64,000 nt of DNA from Sulfolobus sp. S-194 (GTDB lineage: Archaea > Thermoproteota > Thermoprotei_A > Sulfolobales > Sulfolobaceae). The notes under the pieces were generated by a model, which saw only the letters and a list, made by a program, of their open reading frames with translations, ran no database searches and had not been told where the DNA came from. Shown piece by piece: positions 55,595 through 64,000 of the stretch. Position numbers and translations under genes: made by a program. Position 1 is the first letter of the stretch. Each line of letters starts with the position of its first letter. The stretch spans positions 2,507,501-2,571,500 of the forward strand of contig NZ_CP035730.1 of assembly GCF_012222305.1 (NCBI RefSeq), in the 5' to 3' direction.

Positions 55595-56487
55595 ATTTCT
55601 TTCACTTCTTTTTTCAAAACTTCAAGTTTAATTTCTTTTATATAAACAAAACCAAAGGAATATGAAACTAATTCAAGAATCCTAATTTGAATAACATAAA
55701 CGGGTGGTAATATTGCAGAAAGAGCGAGCTCTGCTATTCCTGCTGCAGATGGTATAGGTACTAGAGTTGCTATTAAATATGTCTGATTGACTAGGTAATC
55801 AAAAAGAAAATTCTTAAATAAAATATAAAATGGTAAAGACTGAATAAAATAACCTAGTGCAGTCAAAAAAACAGAATAAGCAACAGTTTTCTTATTTTTG
55901 AGTTGTTCTCTTAATACATCTTTTAGGTTTAAGTAACTTTCAGTTAAAGGTTTAAAAATCTTAAAATTAAATAGTTTTTGCTCTATTTTATTTAGTTTGC
56001 CTGAAGTGAAATAAGCGTATCCTAGACCACTACTCCAGCCAAGAATATTTGCTAAGCTTACCAATATAAGAATACTCTCTAGTGGGGTTAATTTAATCCA
56101 GAAAAGTAATAAGAATAGAACCGCACCTACATTTACATCATAAAAAGATTCATAAATCGCTAAAGTGAACGCTTTATCTAATTTCACATTTTTATGTACG
56201 TAACTTACGGCTCTACTTAAGTCTGGTCCAGCAGCTCCAGGTATTATGAGGCTTACGGCATTTCCAAGTAATCTAGCTTTAAATGTCGTGTAATAATCTA
56301 AATTAGTTATTAATGAATCCCTATAAGAAACTATCAGAATTTGGCCTAGATAAGAAAGAAAAAAAAGCAATACAAAAACACGATTAATCTCAATTATCGC
56401 ACTTATTATATTTATATGAAAAATCATAGAATATACTAGTATAACTACTATTGGTATAGTCGCTGAGAGTACTAATTTTTTATCCAC
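55579..56487 (-). CDS. flippase-like membrane protein (YbhN/AglD C-terminal type)
   Basis: 302 residues, about eight membrane helices. GNAVSLIIPGAAGPDLSRA and VPIPSAAGIAELALSAI are the paired signatures of the lysylphosphatidylglycerol synthase/YbhN flippase family. It may move a lipid-linked substrate across the membrane. In this operon it links neither with E1 nor with RecJ-like protein in an obvious pathway. It overlaps the RecJ-like start by 16 bases. Confidence 0.85.
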   Translation of the reverse strand: MDKKLVLSATIPIVVILVYSMIFHINIISAIIEINRVFVLLFFLSYLGQILIVSYRDSLITNLDYYTTFKARLLGNAVSLIIPGAAGPDLSRAVSYVHKNVKLDKAFTLAIYESFYDVNVGAVLFLLLFWIKLTPLESILILVSLANILGWSSGLGYAYFTSGKLNKIEQKLFNFKIFKPLTESYLNLKDVLREQLKNKKTVAYSVFLTALGYFIQSLPFYILFKNFLFDYLVNQTYLIATLVPIPSAAGIAELALSAILPPVYVIQIRILELVSYSFGFVYIKEIKLEVLKKEVKEIWKTS

Positions 56488-56493
56488 AACAAA

Positions 56494-57357
56494 TTATCTA
56501 GATACTTTCTTAAAACATTTATCGTCGTAGCAAATAATAATTCCATCTTTATTTTTCTCTATGAAGAAGCCATTATTTAGACCTTCTTTTTTAACTTTAA
56601 TTATTCCACATGTAGGTTTCTTTTCTTTGGTATTCAAAAATCTAAATTCATGCAAACTGCAAGCTTGACACTTTTCATTTCTTTCTATTTTAATCTTATC
56701 AAATCTCATATTTCTAAAATCCAAATAATATAAGTTGTTATCCTCTTCACCTCTTAAATGATTTAACATAAGTTGAACTTGTAAACTAGCTGTTGTAGTT
56801 ACAATCGTATCTAAAGTACCTATAGTTTCACAAACATTCTCTTCTTCTCCTTCATAATTTAAGAAACAAGATAAACATGCATTTTTATATGGTAAAATAA
56901 GTTTTACAGAAGAATATTCTCCCATAACACCCCCATATATTAACGGTATAGAATGCTTTACACATGCATCATTTAAGAGTAACCTAAAATATAAGTTATC
57001 TAGAGCATCGAATACATAATGTGAGTCCATAATTAACTCTTCTACATTTGTTTCGTCTATTATATCAGTTATAGCTTCTATTTCTACTTCGTTATTAATT
57101 TCTTTAGCTCTCTCTTTACAAACCAATGCCTTTGGTTTTCCAACATCTTTTTCCGTAAATAAAAGAGTTCTATGCAGATTACTAAGTTCTACTACGTCAG
57201 CATCTATAACTTTTATATATCCAATTCCTAATCTAGTTAATAGTTCTACTAAAGTAGATCCCAGTGCTCCACAACCTACAACTGTAACTTTCAATTCTTT
57301 TAATTTCTGTTGTAATTCAAGACCTAATACTAATAACTGCCTTGAATATCTTTCCAT
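56494..57357 (-). CDS. E1-like adenylating enzyme (UbaA/ThiF/MoeB family)
   Basis: 287 residues. RYSRQLLVLGLELQQKL opens it, VTVVGCGALGSTLVELLTRLG binds ATP, DADVVELSNLHRTLLF follows, and the zinc cysteines are CLSCF and CQACS. The putative thioester cysteine is in ENVCETIGTLDTIV. It adenylates and activates ubiquitin-like sulfur carriers (SAMP/Urm1/MoaD) for tRNA thiolation or molybdopterin. The C-terminus has about 50 residues beyond the core and a possible beta domain. First gene of the minus-strand operon, divergent from transketolase. Confidence 0.88.
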   Translation of the reverse strand: MERYSRQLLVLGLELQQKLKELKVTVVGCGALGSTLVELLTRLGIGYIKVIDADVVELSNLHRTLLFTEKDVGKPKALVCKERAKEINNEVEIEAITDIIDETNVEELIMDSHYVFDALDNLYFRLLLNDACVKHSIPLIYGGVMGEYSSVKLILPYKNACLSCFLNYEGEEENVCETIGTLDTIVTTTASLQVQLMLNHLRGEEDNNLYYLDFRNMRFDKIKIERNEKCQACSLHEFRFLNTKEKKPTCGIIKVKKEGLNNGFFIEKNKDGIIICYDDKCFKKVSR

Positions 57358-57425
57358 ATACTATACTTCAAAAAAACTTATAATTAAGAATTGTTTATTA
57401 TCCGCGGGGGCTTGGTTTTGCACCA

Positions 57426-58247
57426 ATGGAAGGAGGGAGACGTGATGGAACTCCAATATCAATAGAGGAACTAAATAAGTTAAAGAATATAGCTGAAAAG
57501 GCAAGAAGAAATGTAATAAAAATGCTATTTTATGATCAAACAATACATGTGGGATCGTCCCTAAGTAGCATAGAGATATTAACTACATTATTGTTTAGAT
57601 ATATTAGAGAAGGGAAGGATCCTATAAATAAGGATTGGTTAATATTAAGTAAAGGGCATGCTGCGCCTGCATTATATGCTATTCTAGTAGAAAAAGGATA
57701 TATTAATGAAGATGAATTATGGAAAATTCAAGATATTTCTGGTCTACTACAAGGACATCCAGAAATTCATATACCTGGTATTGATATGTCTACCGGAAGT
57801 TTAGGACAAGGTTTAAGTTTCGGTATAGGTGTTGCCCAAGGAATAAAAATGAGAGGAGGAAATGGAAGAGTATTTGTAATAATGGGAGATGGAGAGCAAG
57901 ATGAAGGTGAAGTTTGGGAAGCTATGACTCATGCAGTTACCAGAAAAATAGATAATATTGTTGCATTCATAGAAATGAACGGTTTCCAGTTAGATGCTGC
58001 AACATCTGAAGTAAAACCAAAAGATTTCTTGCCAGATGTATGGAAGGCTGTTGGCTGGAAAACGTTAAGTTGTGATGGTCATGATTTTATAAGTTTAATA
58101 AATACAATCGAGGAAGCATTAAAGGCTAAAGCTCCGGTAGTTATTTTTGCTAAGACAAGAAGAGGTATGGGATTCAAGGCAATAGAAAATACTGAAAAAC
58201 AGAGGGCGAGTCCAGATGATGCAAAGAAGTACCTTACCAATGCGTGA
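57426..58247 (+). CDS. transketolase, N-terminal (TPP-binding) subunit
   Basis: 273 residues of the split archaeal transketolase. [18 protein letters not shown], the substrate His in [28 protein letters not shown] and the TPP motif [13 protein letters not shown]...EMNGFQLD are all present. Together with the next gene it makes erythrose 4-phosphate for the shikimate genes that follow. The only in-frame ATG near the start is used. It overlaps the C-terminal subunit gene by 8 bases. Confidence 0.94.
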   Translation: MEGGRRDGTPISIEELNKLKNIAEKARRNVIKMLFYDQTIHVGSSLSSIEILTTLLFRYIREGKDPINKDWLILSKGHAAPALYAILVEKGYINEDELWKIQDISGLLQGHPEIHIPGIDMSTGSLGQGLSFGIGVAQGIKMRGGNGRVFVIMGDGEQDEGEVWEAMTHAVTRKIDNIVAFIEMNGFQLDAATSEVKPKDFLPDVWKAVGWKTLSCDGHDFISLINTIEEALKAKAPVVIFAKTRRGMGFKAIENTEKQRASPDDAKKYLTNA

Positions 58248-59157
58248 TACTTTTGGTAGGTTATTAGCTGAATTGGGAGAGAACAATAAAGATATAATAG
58301 TGATTACTGCAGATGTTGGAAACTCTACTAGAGCTATGTACTTTAGGGAGAAATTCCCAGACAGATATTTTAATGTAGGTATTTCTGAGCAAGACATGAT
58401 TAATTTCGCCGCAGGCTTATCAGTTACTGGTTTTAAACCGATAGTAGTCGGATTTGCAATGTTTATAATGAGAGCATGGGAGCAAATAAGAAACTCTATT
58501 GTTAGGATGAATTTAGATGTAAAGATAATGGTTACTCATTCTGGATATAGCGATAGTGGTGACGGTTCTAGTCATCAAGCATTAGAAGATATAGCTTTAA
58601 TGAGGGTGTTACCAAATATGAAAGTAATTGTTCCAGCTGATTCGGAGGATGTAAAAAGGTCTTTACCAGTAGTAATTAATGAACTTCGAGGTCCATTATA
58701 TTATAGAATGGGAAGAGATTATACGCCAGTAATTACAGAAGGATTAGATTATGACTTTAAATTGGGCAAAGCTTACGTATTGAGAGATGGGGAAGATTTA
58801 GCAATTATGGGCGCTGGAGTTGTTCTAGCTGATGCCTTAAAAGCTGCTGAGGAGTTGGAAAAAATGGGCATAAGTGCTGCCGTTATAAATCTAATGAGTA
58901 TAAAGCCCATTGATGAGGATTTGATAGAATATTATGCCAGAAAAACTGGTAGAATAATTACAATAGAAGAGCATTCTATATATGGTGGTATAGGTTCTAG
59001 TGTAGCTGAGGTTGTAGTAAAGAAGTATCCAGTACCAATGAGATTCATTGGTGCTATTACGTTTGGAAGATCTGCTAGGAGTGAGAGAGATTTACTTGAT
59101 TTCTATGGTATAAATTATAAGTCTATCTTAAATGCGGCTATGGAATTAGTGAAGTGA
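58240..59157 (+). CDS. transketolase, C-terminal subunit
   Basis: About 305 residues: the pyrimidine-binding domain ([31 protein letters not shown] with the catalytic Glu) and the C-terminal domain ([20 protein letters not shown]). [27 protein letters not shown] matches the family. ATG 58240 is used; ATG 58216/58219 are possible and would add up to eight residues. It is coupled to the N-terminal subunit by overlapping stop and start. Confidence 0.93.
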   Translation: MRDTFGRLLAELGENNKDIIVITADVGNSTRAMYFREKFPDRYFNVGISEQDMINFAAGLSVTGFKPIVVGFAMFIMRAWEQIRNSIVRMNLDVKIMVTHSGYSDSGDGSSHQALEDIALMRVLPNMKVIVPADSEDVKRSLPVVINELRGPLYYRMGRDYTPVITEGLDYDFKLGKAYVLRDGEDLAIMGAGVVLADALKAAEELEKMGISAAVINLMSIKPIDEDLIEYYARKTGRIITIEEHSIYGGIGSSVAEVVVKKYPVPMRFIGAITFGRSARSERDLLDFYGINYKSILNAAMELVK

Positions 59158-60183
59158 ATGAGTGCTGAAATTGATGAATTACGAAAAGAAATAGAATCTA
59201 TAGATAGGCAAATATTGGAATTATTATCGAGAAGATTAAAAATTTCTGCTAAAATAGGGGAGATTAAGAGCAGAATAGGTAAAGATGTTACAGATGAGAA
59301 AAGAGAGCAGAAAGTAAGAGAGTATTGGTATAATTACGCTAGAAATTTAGGAATTCCAGATTCTATGGTAGAGAGTATCTTACCTATTTTATTTTCTTAT
59401 TCAAAGATGGTTCAAATAAATCCTGGAAAAAAGAAAAACATTACAGTTATTGGATATGGCGGAATGGCAAGATCATTAATTTCTTTATTCTCATTGGTCG
59501 GTCATAACGTGGTTGTAACTGGTAGAAACAAAGAGAAAGCTGAAAGATTGGCTTCTGAGTTTAGAGTAGTTTATATGGACTTAGATTCTGCCTTAAATTG
59601 GGGAGAGTACATAATATTGGCTCTTTCTCCTTCCTCTTTTGATTACATTATAAGAATTTCACCTAAATTCACAAATAAAGTAGTAATGGATATTTTTTCT
59701 TCAAAAAATGAGATTTTTAAGGAATTAGAAAAATTATCTGAAATTTATTCTTTCAGTTACATTTCAACTCATCCACTATTTGGTCCTATAACTTATCCAG
59801 TAGGAGAACGAATAGTGATTATTCCTTCAAAAACGTCCAAAAATATCGATGAAATAGTAAACTTCTGGAGAGAGTGCGGACTAAATACTACTATTTCCAC
59901 AGTTGAAGAACATGAGAAAGCCATGGCTATAGTACAAGTTTTAGCTCATTTTTACATTTTAGGCTTGCATAGAAGTATAGATACATTAAAAAAAGAGTTA
60001 GGTATAGAAAATCTCCATAATTTTTATACCACCAATTTTAAAGAATTAAATAAAATTATAGAAAAAATAAGCAATATTCTTCCAGTAATTTTGGAAATAC
60101 AAAAATCAAACCCTTATGCTTATAAAGTTAGAGATATAGGAGTAAACGAATTACAAAAAATAAAAGAAGAATTGGGTGGTTAA
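59158..60183 (+). CDS. tyrA: fused chorismate mutase-prephenate dehydrogenase
   Basis: 341 residues. Residues about 1-85 are an AroQ-type chorismate mutase helical domain (IDELRKEIESIDRQILELLSRR, KIGEIKSRIG); residues about 95-340 are an NAD(P)-dependent prephenate dehydrogenase (ITVIGYGGMARSLISLF, STHPLFGP and EEHEKAMAIVQVLAHF with the catalytic His). It converts chorismate to 4-hydroxyphenylpyruvate for tyrosine. It begins directly after the transketolase stop (TGAATG). Confidence 0.92.
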   Translation: MSAEIDELRKEIESIDRQILELLSRRLKISAKIGEIKSRIGKDVTDEKREQKVREYWYNYARNLGIPDSMVESILPILFSYSKMVQINPGKKKNITVIGYGGMARSLISLFSLVGHNVVVTGRNKEKAERLASEFRVVYMDLDSALNWGEYIILALSPSSFDYIIRISPKFTNKVVMDIFSSKNEIFKELEKLSEIYSFSYISTHPLFGPITYPVGERIVIIPSKTSKNIDEIVNFWRECGLNTTISTVEEHEKAMAIVQVLAHFYILGLHRSIDTLKKELGIENLHNFYTTNFKELNKIIEKISNILPVILEIQKSNPYAYKVRDIGVNELQKIKEELGG

Positions 60184-61176
60184 ATGATTTTCATATTGAG
60201 AGAAAAAGCAGATTATTCTACATTAAGAGAAAAGTTACAAGATTCATCTGCATCTTATAAATTTCTAGATCTTTACAGTAAAAAAATTGTAATAGCATGG
60301 CCAGATGAATATGTATCAAATATTGTAGACCCAAGTATTGAAGTAGCAGTAAAACCTAAAAAACCTTATCAATTGGTGAGTAATGAATGGAAAAAAGAAC
60401 CTACAAAAGTTAAAGTGAAAGATGCTGAAATTGGAGATAATAAATTAATAATAGCTGCCGGACCTTGTGCCGTTGAAAACGAGGAACAAGTTTTGACAGT
60501 TGCTAAAGCAATAAAGAGGGCTGGAGCATCGATTTTAAGGGGAGGTGCATATAAACCTAGGACGAGTCCTTACTCTTTTCAAGGTTTAGGAGAAGAAGGT
60601 TTAAAGATATTGAAAAAAGCATCAGAAGAAACTGGTTTACCCATAGTTTCTGAAATTATGGATACTAGAGACATAGGAATTTTCAAAAAATATGTAGATA
60701 TGGTGCAAATAGGAGCAAGAAATGCACAGAATTTTGACTTACTAAAAGAGGTTGGAAAAGCCGGTTTACCAGTACTACTAAAAAGAGGGATGGCCAACAC
60801 TGTTGAAGAATGGTTGCTTACAGCTGAATATATATTGTTAGAAGGAAATGGAAAAGTGGTTTTATGTGAAAGAGGTATAAGGACTTTTGAAAAAGCTACT
60901 AGATTTACAATAGATATAGGAGGGATGGTAGCTGCTAAATTACAAACTCATTTGCCCGTTTGTGCTGATCCTAGCCATCCAGCAGGTAAAAGAGAACTAG
61001 TTCATTCATTAGCTTTAGCTGCAGTAGCTGCTGGTGCAGATATGTTACTTATTGAAGTTCATCCTCATCCCGAAAAAGCATTAAGCGATTCAGAACAACA
61101 ATTAACTCCAGAGTCCTTTGAAGTATTGATGAATAGAATTAAGGCATTAGCTAATGCTATAGGTAGAACTGTATGA
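60184..61176 (+). CDS. aroG: DAHP synthase with N-terminal regulatory domain (AroG type I-beta)
   Basis: 330 residues. The first about 70 residues form a ferredoxin-like domain, then the catalytic TIM barrel: [64 protein letters not shown] and [17 protein letters not shown]. It condenses PEP and erythrose 4-phosphate. The N-terminal domain gives feedback sensitivity to aromatic amino acids in relatives. It starts right after tyrA. Confidence 0.96.
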   Translation: MIFILREKADYSTLREKLQDSSASYKFLDLYSKKIVIAWPDEYVSNIVDPSIEVAVKPKKPYQLVSNEWKKEPTKVKVKDAEIGDNKLIIAAGPCAVENEEQVLTVAKAIKRAGASILRGGAYKPRTSPYSFQGLGEEGLKILKKASEETGLPIVSEIMDTRDIGIFKKYVDMVQIGARNAQNFDLLKEVGKAGLPVLLKRGMANTVEEWLLTAEYILLEGNGKVVLCERGIRTFEKATRFTIDIGGMVAAKLQTHLPVCADPSHPAGKRELVHSLALAAVAAGADMLLIEVHPHPEKALSDSEQQLTPESFEVLMNRIKALANAIGRTV

Positions 61177-62231
61177 GGATAGTAAATGAGAATTTATGTA
61201 ATAATGAGATTTCTATAGTAATTGGAAAAGGAGCCTTATCTGCATTAGAGGAATTAAAAGATAAGAAAGTTGCTCTTTTTTATTCACAAAAAATTGATCC
61301 CTCTAGAGTGAAGATCCATCTGAAGAATTTTATTGAAATACCCATTATTGACGGTGAAGAAGCTAAAGAAATTCAATACGCATTAAAGCTTGTAAAACTT
61401 CTTTTCGAAAACGACTTTGATAGAGGAGATTATGTTATTGCTTTAGGTGGTGGTACAGTAACAGATGTAGTAGGTTTTGTCGCGTCTATCTATATGAGAG
61501 GGATAAATCTAATCAATATTCCAACTACTCTTCTAGGCATGGTAGATGCGGCAATTGGTGGGAAGACTGGGGTAAATTTTGAGAACGTGAAAAACGTTTT
61601 AGGTACATTTTATCAGCCAGCTATGATAATATCAGATTTAGAATTTTTGGAAACTCTACCAATAGAAGAACTAAAGAAGGGATTAGCTGAAGTAATTAAA
61701 TATGGTTTAGTTCTAGATAAAGATTTATACGATTATTTAGCTATGAATAAAGAGAAGATTTTTACTAAAGACGAAAGTGCGTTGGAGGAAATAATATATA
61801 AATCAAGTGTAGATAAGCTTTCTGTAGTAAAGGCTGATGAAAGAGAGACAAAGAGCATTAGAATTGTATTAAATTTCGGCCATACGATAGGTCATGCTAT
61901 AGAAGCTGGAAGTAACTTTACTGTACCGCATGGATATGCTATATCTGTTGGCATGGTTTGCGAAGCTAAAATGGCTGAAGAAGTAGGGTATGCTGAAGAA
62001 GGAGTTGTAGAGGATGTTACATGGATATTGTCTCAATATGAATTACCTCTTACCGTGGATTCTCTTAATGTTAAGATTGATGTTAAGAGAGCTATTGATG
62101 CAATTACAAAGGATAAAAAAGTAAGAGGTGGGTACGTAATGATGCCTTTTCCAACTAGGATAGGTGACTGGAAAAGAGTAGATGTACCGATAGAAACTTT
62201 AAAGGGGTTTGCAGAGCAATGTTTGAGATAA
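61173..62231 (+). CDS. aroB: 3-dehydroquinate synthase
   Basis: 352 residues. NAD-binding [53 protein letters not shown] and the zinc ligand region [14 protein letters not shown] with [11 protein letters not shown] are present. It closes DAHP to 3-dehydroquinate. The ATG overlaps the aroG stop by 4 bases (ATGA), so it is coupled. Confidence 0.96.
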   Translation: MRIVNENLCNNEISIVIGKGALSALEELKDKKVALFYSQKIDPSRVKIHLKNFIEIPIIDGEEAKEIQYALKLVKLLFENDFDRGDYVIALGGGTVTDVVGFVASIYMRGINLINIPTTLLGMVDAAIGGKTGVNFENVKNVLGTFYQPAMIISDLEFLETLPIEELKKGLAEVIKYGLVLDKDLYDYLAMNKEKIFTKDESALEEIIYKSSVDKLSVVKADERETKSIRIVLNFGHTIGHAIEAGSNFTVPHGYAISVGMVCEAKMAEEVGYAEEGVVEDVTWILSQYELPLTVDSLNVKIDVKRAIDAITKDKKVRGGYVMMPFPTRIGDWKRVDVPIETLKGFAEQCLR

Positions 62232-63001
62232 ATTATGATACGAAACTTTTAGGTGTAGTTGGTGAAAATATATCGTACACACTATCACCAGCGATACATA
62301 ATTATTCTTTTCAAGAACTAGGTATTAATGCTGTTTATTTAGCATTTGATATAAGAAATGAAGAATTTAAAGAAATATTCCCTGGACTAGTTAAAATAGC
62401 ATATGGTTTGAATATTACTATACCTTATAAGGAAATTGCAATGAACTATGTAGAAGCTCAAAGTGAAGCAAAAAGAATTGGTGCAATAAATACTATTTTT
62501 AATGGCAAAGGATACAACACAGATTATATTGCAATTAAGAGTTTGGTACAAGAAAGAATAGATAAATTTGAAATGTGCACTATATTTGGTGCTGGTGGTG
62601 CGGCTAGGGCAGCTATTTTTGCTTTACATGATTTAGGTTGCTCAATTAACGTTATAAATAGGAGTAAAGAGAAAGCTGAGACATTATTAGAGGAGATGAG
62701 GGAAAAAGGTATAGAAATAAAAATTAACTCTAATTGCAAAAGTGATATAATAGTTAATTCAACTCCTAATCCGAATTTTGTTCCTGATGAGTGTGTTGAT
62801 GGTAAATTAATAATTGATTTTGTCTATAAGCCATTTATAACTTCATTAATCAAGAGGGCTCAGAATAAGAATATAAAAACCATAAATGGGATTGAAATCC
62901 TTGTAAGGCAAGCAATGGAAGCCGAAAAAATTTGGTTTGGAAAATCATTAGAAGATGAAGAAGTGGTGAATTATCTTTATGCCAGGAAACTCATTTGGTG
63001 A
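62219..63001 (+). CDS. aroE: shikimate dehydrogenase
   Basis: 260 residues. Substrate region [14 protein letters not shown], catalytic Lys in [16 protein letters not shown] fold [15 protein letters not shown] with the INRSKEKAE discriminator, and C-terminal [18 protein letters not shown]. It reduces 3-dehydroshikimate to shikimate. It overlaps aroB by 13 bases and aroC by 23. Dehydroquinase (aroD) is not seen in the window and probably lies elsewhere or beyond the edge. Confidence 0.95.
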   Translation: MFEINYDTKLLGVVGENISYTLSPAIHNYSFQELGINAVYLAFDIRNEEFKEIFPGLVKIAYGLNITIPYKEIAMNYVEAQSEAKRIGAINTIFNGKGYNTDYIAIKSLVQERIDKFEMCTIFGAGGAARAAIFALHDLGCSINVINRSKEKAETLLEEMREKGIEIKINSNCKSDIIVNSTPNPNFVPDECVDGKLIIDFVYKPFITSLIKRAQNKNIKTINGIEILVRQAMEAEKIWFGKSLEDEEVVNYLYARKLIW

Positions 63002-64000
63002 GTTATTTAGGATAACAACTTTCGGAGAAAGTCATGGTCCTATGGTTGGTGTCGTAATAGATGGGATACCAGCTGGATTACCAATAAAAAAAGAAGACAT
63101 AGAATTTGAATTGTCCTTCAGGCGACCTGGGAGGCAGTTTGTTACTGGTAGAAGAGAAAAAGACGAACCAGAAATTATTAGTGGGGTTTATAATGGAAGA
63201 ACAACAGGTGCTCCTATTACAATTTTGGTTAAAAATACTGATGTCATCTCATCCTTATATGAAGAAATACGTTACAAGCCTAGACCGGGTCATGCTGATC
63301 TCCCTTATATTATGAAATACGGGTTTGAAAATTGGGATTATAGAGGTGGAGGAAGAGCTAGTGCAAGAGAAACAGTTGGTAGAGTTGCTGCATCTGCAAT
63401 AGCAAAGAAGTTACTAATGTTAACTGATACGTGGATTGCAAGTCATTTAAAAAGCCTAGGATATGTTGAATTAAATGAACCGGTAACTTTTGAAGAAGTT
63501 TTATGTTCAAAGTATAGTCCAGTTAGAGCTAGTAAAAAGTGGTTAGAGCAAAAATATGAAGAATTAGTAAAGCAGGCTACAATAGAGGGTGACAGCTGGG
63601 GGGGAATAGCTGAAATAATAGTTAGAAATCCACCAATAGGTCTAGGAGAACCAGTATTTGATAAACTTAAAGCTGATTTGGCTAAAGCTATATTATCTAT
63701 TCCTGCCGTAATGGGTTTCGAATACGGATTAGGGTTTAGTGCCGCGAAAATGAGAGGAAGTGAAGCAAATGACGAAATAATAAAGAAAGGAGATAGATAC
63801 GGATGGAAATTTAATAATTCTGGAGGTATTTTAGGAGGTCTATCTACGGGTGAAGATATAGTGGTTCGTTGCGCGTTTAAACCTACTAGTTCCATAAGAA
63901 AACCCCAAAAGACAATAGATTTAAGGACTGGAGAAGAGACTACGATTTCTGTAATTGGAAGACATGACCCGGCTGTAGCCATCAGGGGTGTTTCTGTAGC
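62979..64000 (+). CDS. aroC: chorismate synthase, truncated by window edge
   Basis: The first 340 residues are visible; the full enzyme is about 390. [20 protein letters not shown] is the signature 1 region, [15 protein letters not shown] and signature 2 [15 protein letters not shown] follow; late [11 protein letters not shown] is also conserved. It needs reduced FMN and makes chorismate from EPSP. The ATG lies in the last codons of aroE. Confidence 0.97.
   Translation, partial: MPGNSFGELFRITTFGESHGPMVGVVIDGIPAGLPIKKEDIEFELSFRRPGRQFVTGRREKDEPEIISGVYNGRTTGAPITILVKNTDVISSLYEEIRYKPRPGHADLPYIMKYGFENWDYRGGGRASARETVGRVAASAIAKKLLMLTDTWIASHLKSLGYVELNEPVTFEEVLCSKYSPVRASKKWLEQKYEELVKQATIEGDSWGGIAEIIVRNPPIGLGEPVFDKLKADLAKAILSIPAVMGFEYGLGFSAAKMRGSEANDEIIKKGDRYGWKFNNSGGILGGLSTGEDIVVRCAFKPTSSIRKPQKTIDLRTGEETTISVIGRHDPAVAIRGVSV

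Noticed and set aside
63443-63982. Long minus-strand open frame opposite aroC
   Set aside because: It is the reverse of conserved chorismate synthase codons; the plus strand carries unmistakable family signatures.

Overview
The window is chromosomal DNA from a thermoacidophilic crenarchaeon of the order Sulfolobales. The evidence is AT-rich DNA, many ATG/GTG/TTG starts lying about 26-30 bases behind a TATA box with little or no leader, thermopsin, PibD-type prepilin peptidase, split transketolase, an archaeal RNA polymerase subunit, TFS, exosome Csl4, Pcc1, an intron-containing tRNA-Arg and archaeal-type guide RNAs. A Sulfurisphaera (Sulfolobus) tokodaii-like genus would fit, but I cannot prove the species from sequence alone.

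Layout. 1-8.5 kb: a stomatin/NfeD/thermopsin membrane group, standalone ThiN thiamine-phosphate synthase, a PadR regulator facing a sulfide:quinone-oxidoreductase-like flavoprotein, DUF364, a thioredoxin-like protein, DUF2175 and ThyX. 8.5-18.8 kb: one long plus-strand operon for a complex I-like proton pump (NuoA, C, D, H, I, J, K, a fused NuoM-NuoL of 1138 residues, and N), ending in inositol-1-phosphate synthase. 18.8-32 kb: mixed housekeeping and accessory genes (ThiI, PAP2, GNAT, an aldolase, a DtxR-type regulator, TauE, family-4 uracil-DNA glycosylase, an OLD-like ATPase, glutamate dehydrogenase), with tRNA-Asn carrying the scar of an SSV-type integrase. 32-41 kb: NUDIX, CysS, PGI/PMI, CoA-disulfide-reductase-like protein, then a NurA-HerA paralogue cassette with a small unknown gene and a double-hotdog thioesterase. 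41-50 kb: an MDR oxidoreductase, a 780-residue surface protein, transporters, an acyl-CoA dehydrogenase and PibD. 50-57.4 kb: tRNA-Arg(UCU), then a minus-strand information-processing block (TFS, RpoL, Csl4, Dph2, L10e, Pcc1, RecJ/Cdc45-like, flippase, E1-like). 57.4 kb to the end: transketolase halves followed by the aromatic amino-acid operon (TyrA with chorismate mutase, DAHP synthase, AroB, AroE, AroC), cut by the window edge.

The least ordinary content is non-coding. Reading intergenic gaps for box motifs gives five C/D-box guide RNA candidates on their own (one pair in tandem), a composite H/ACA plus C/D locus in front of the uracil-DNA glycosylase gene, and an unclassified GC-rich structured RNA in front of pibD. 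Several use the stop or start codon of the neighbouring gene as part of a C or D box. Other unusual points are the NuoM-NuoL fusion, the lack of nuoB in the complex I operon, the second NurA-HerA pair without Mre11/Rad50, the int(N) fossil in tRNA-Asn, and a coiled-coil surface protein with duplicated domains. No CRISPR array, rRNA or intact insertion sequence was seen.
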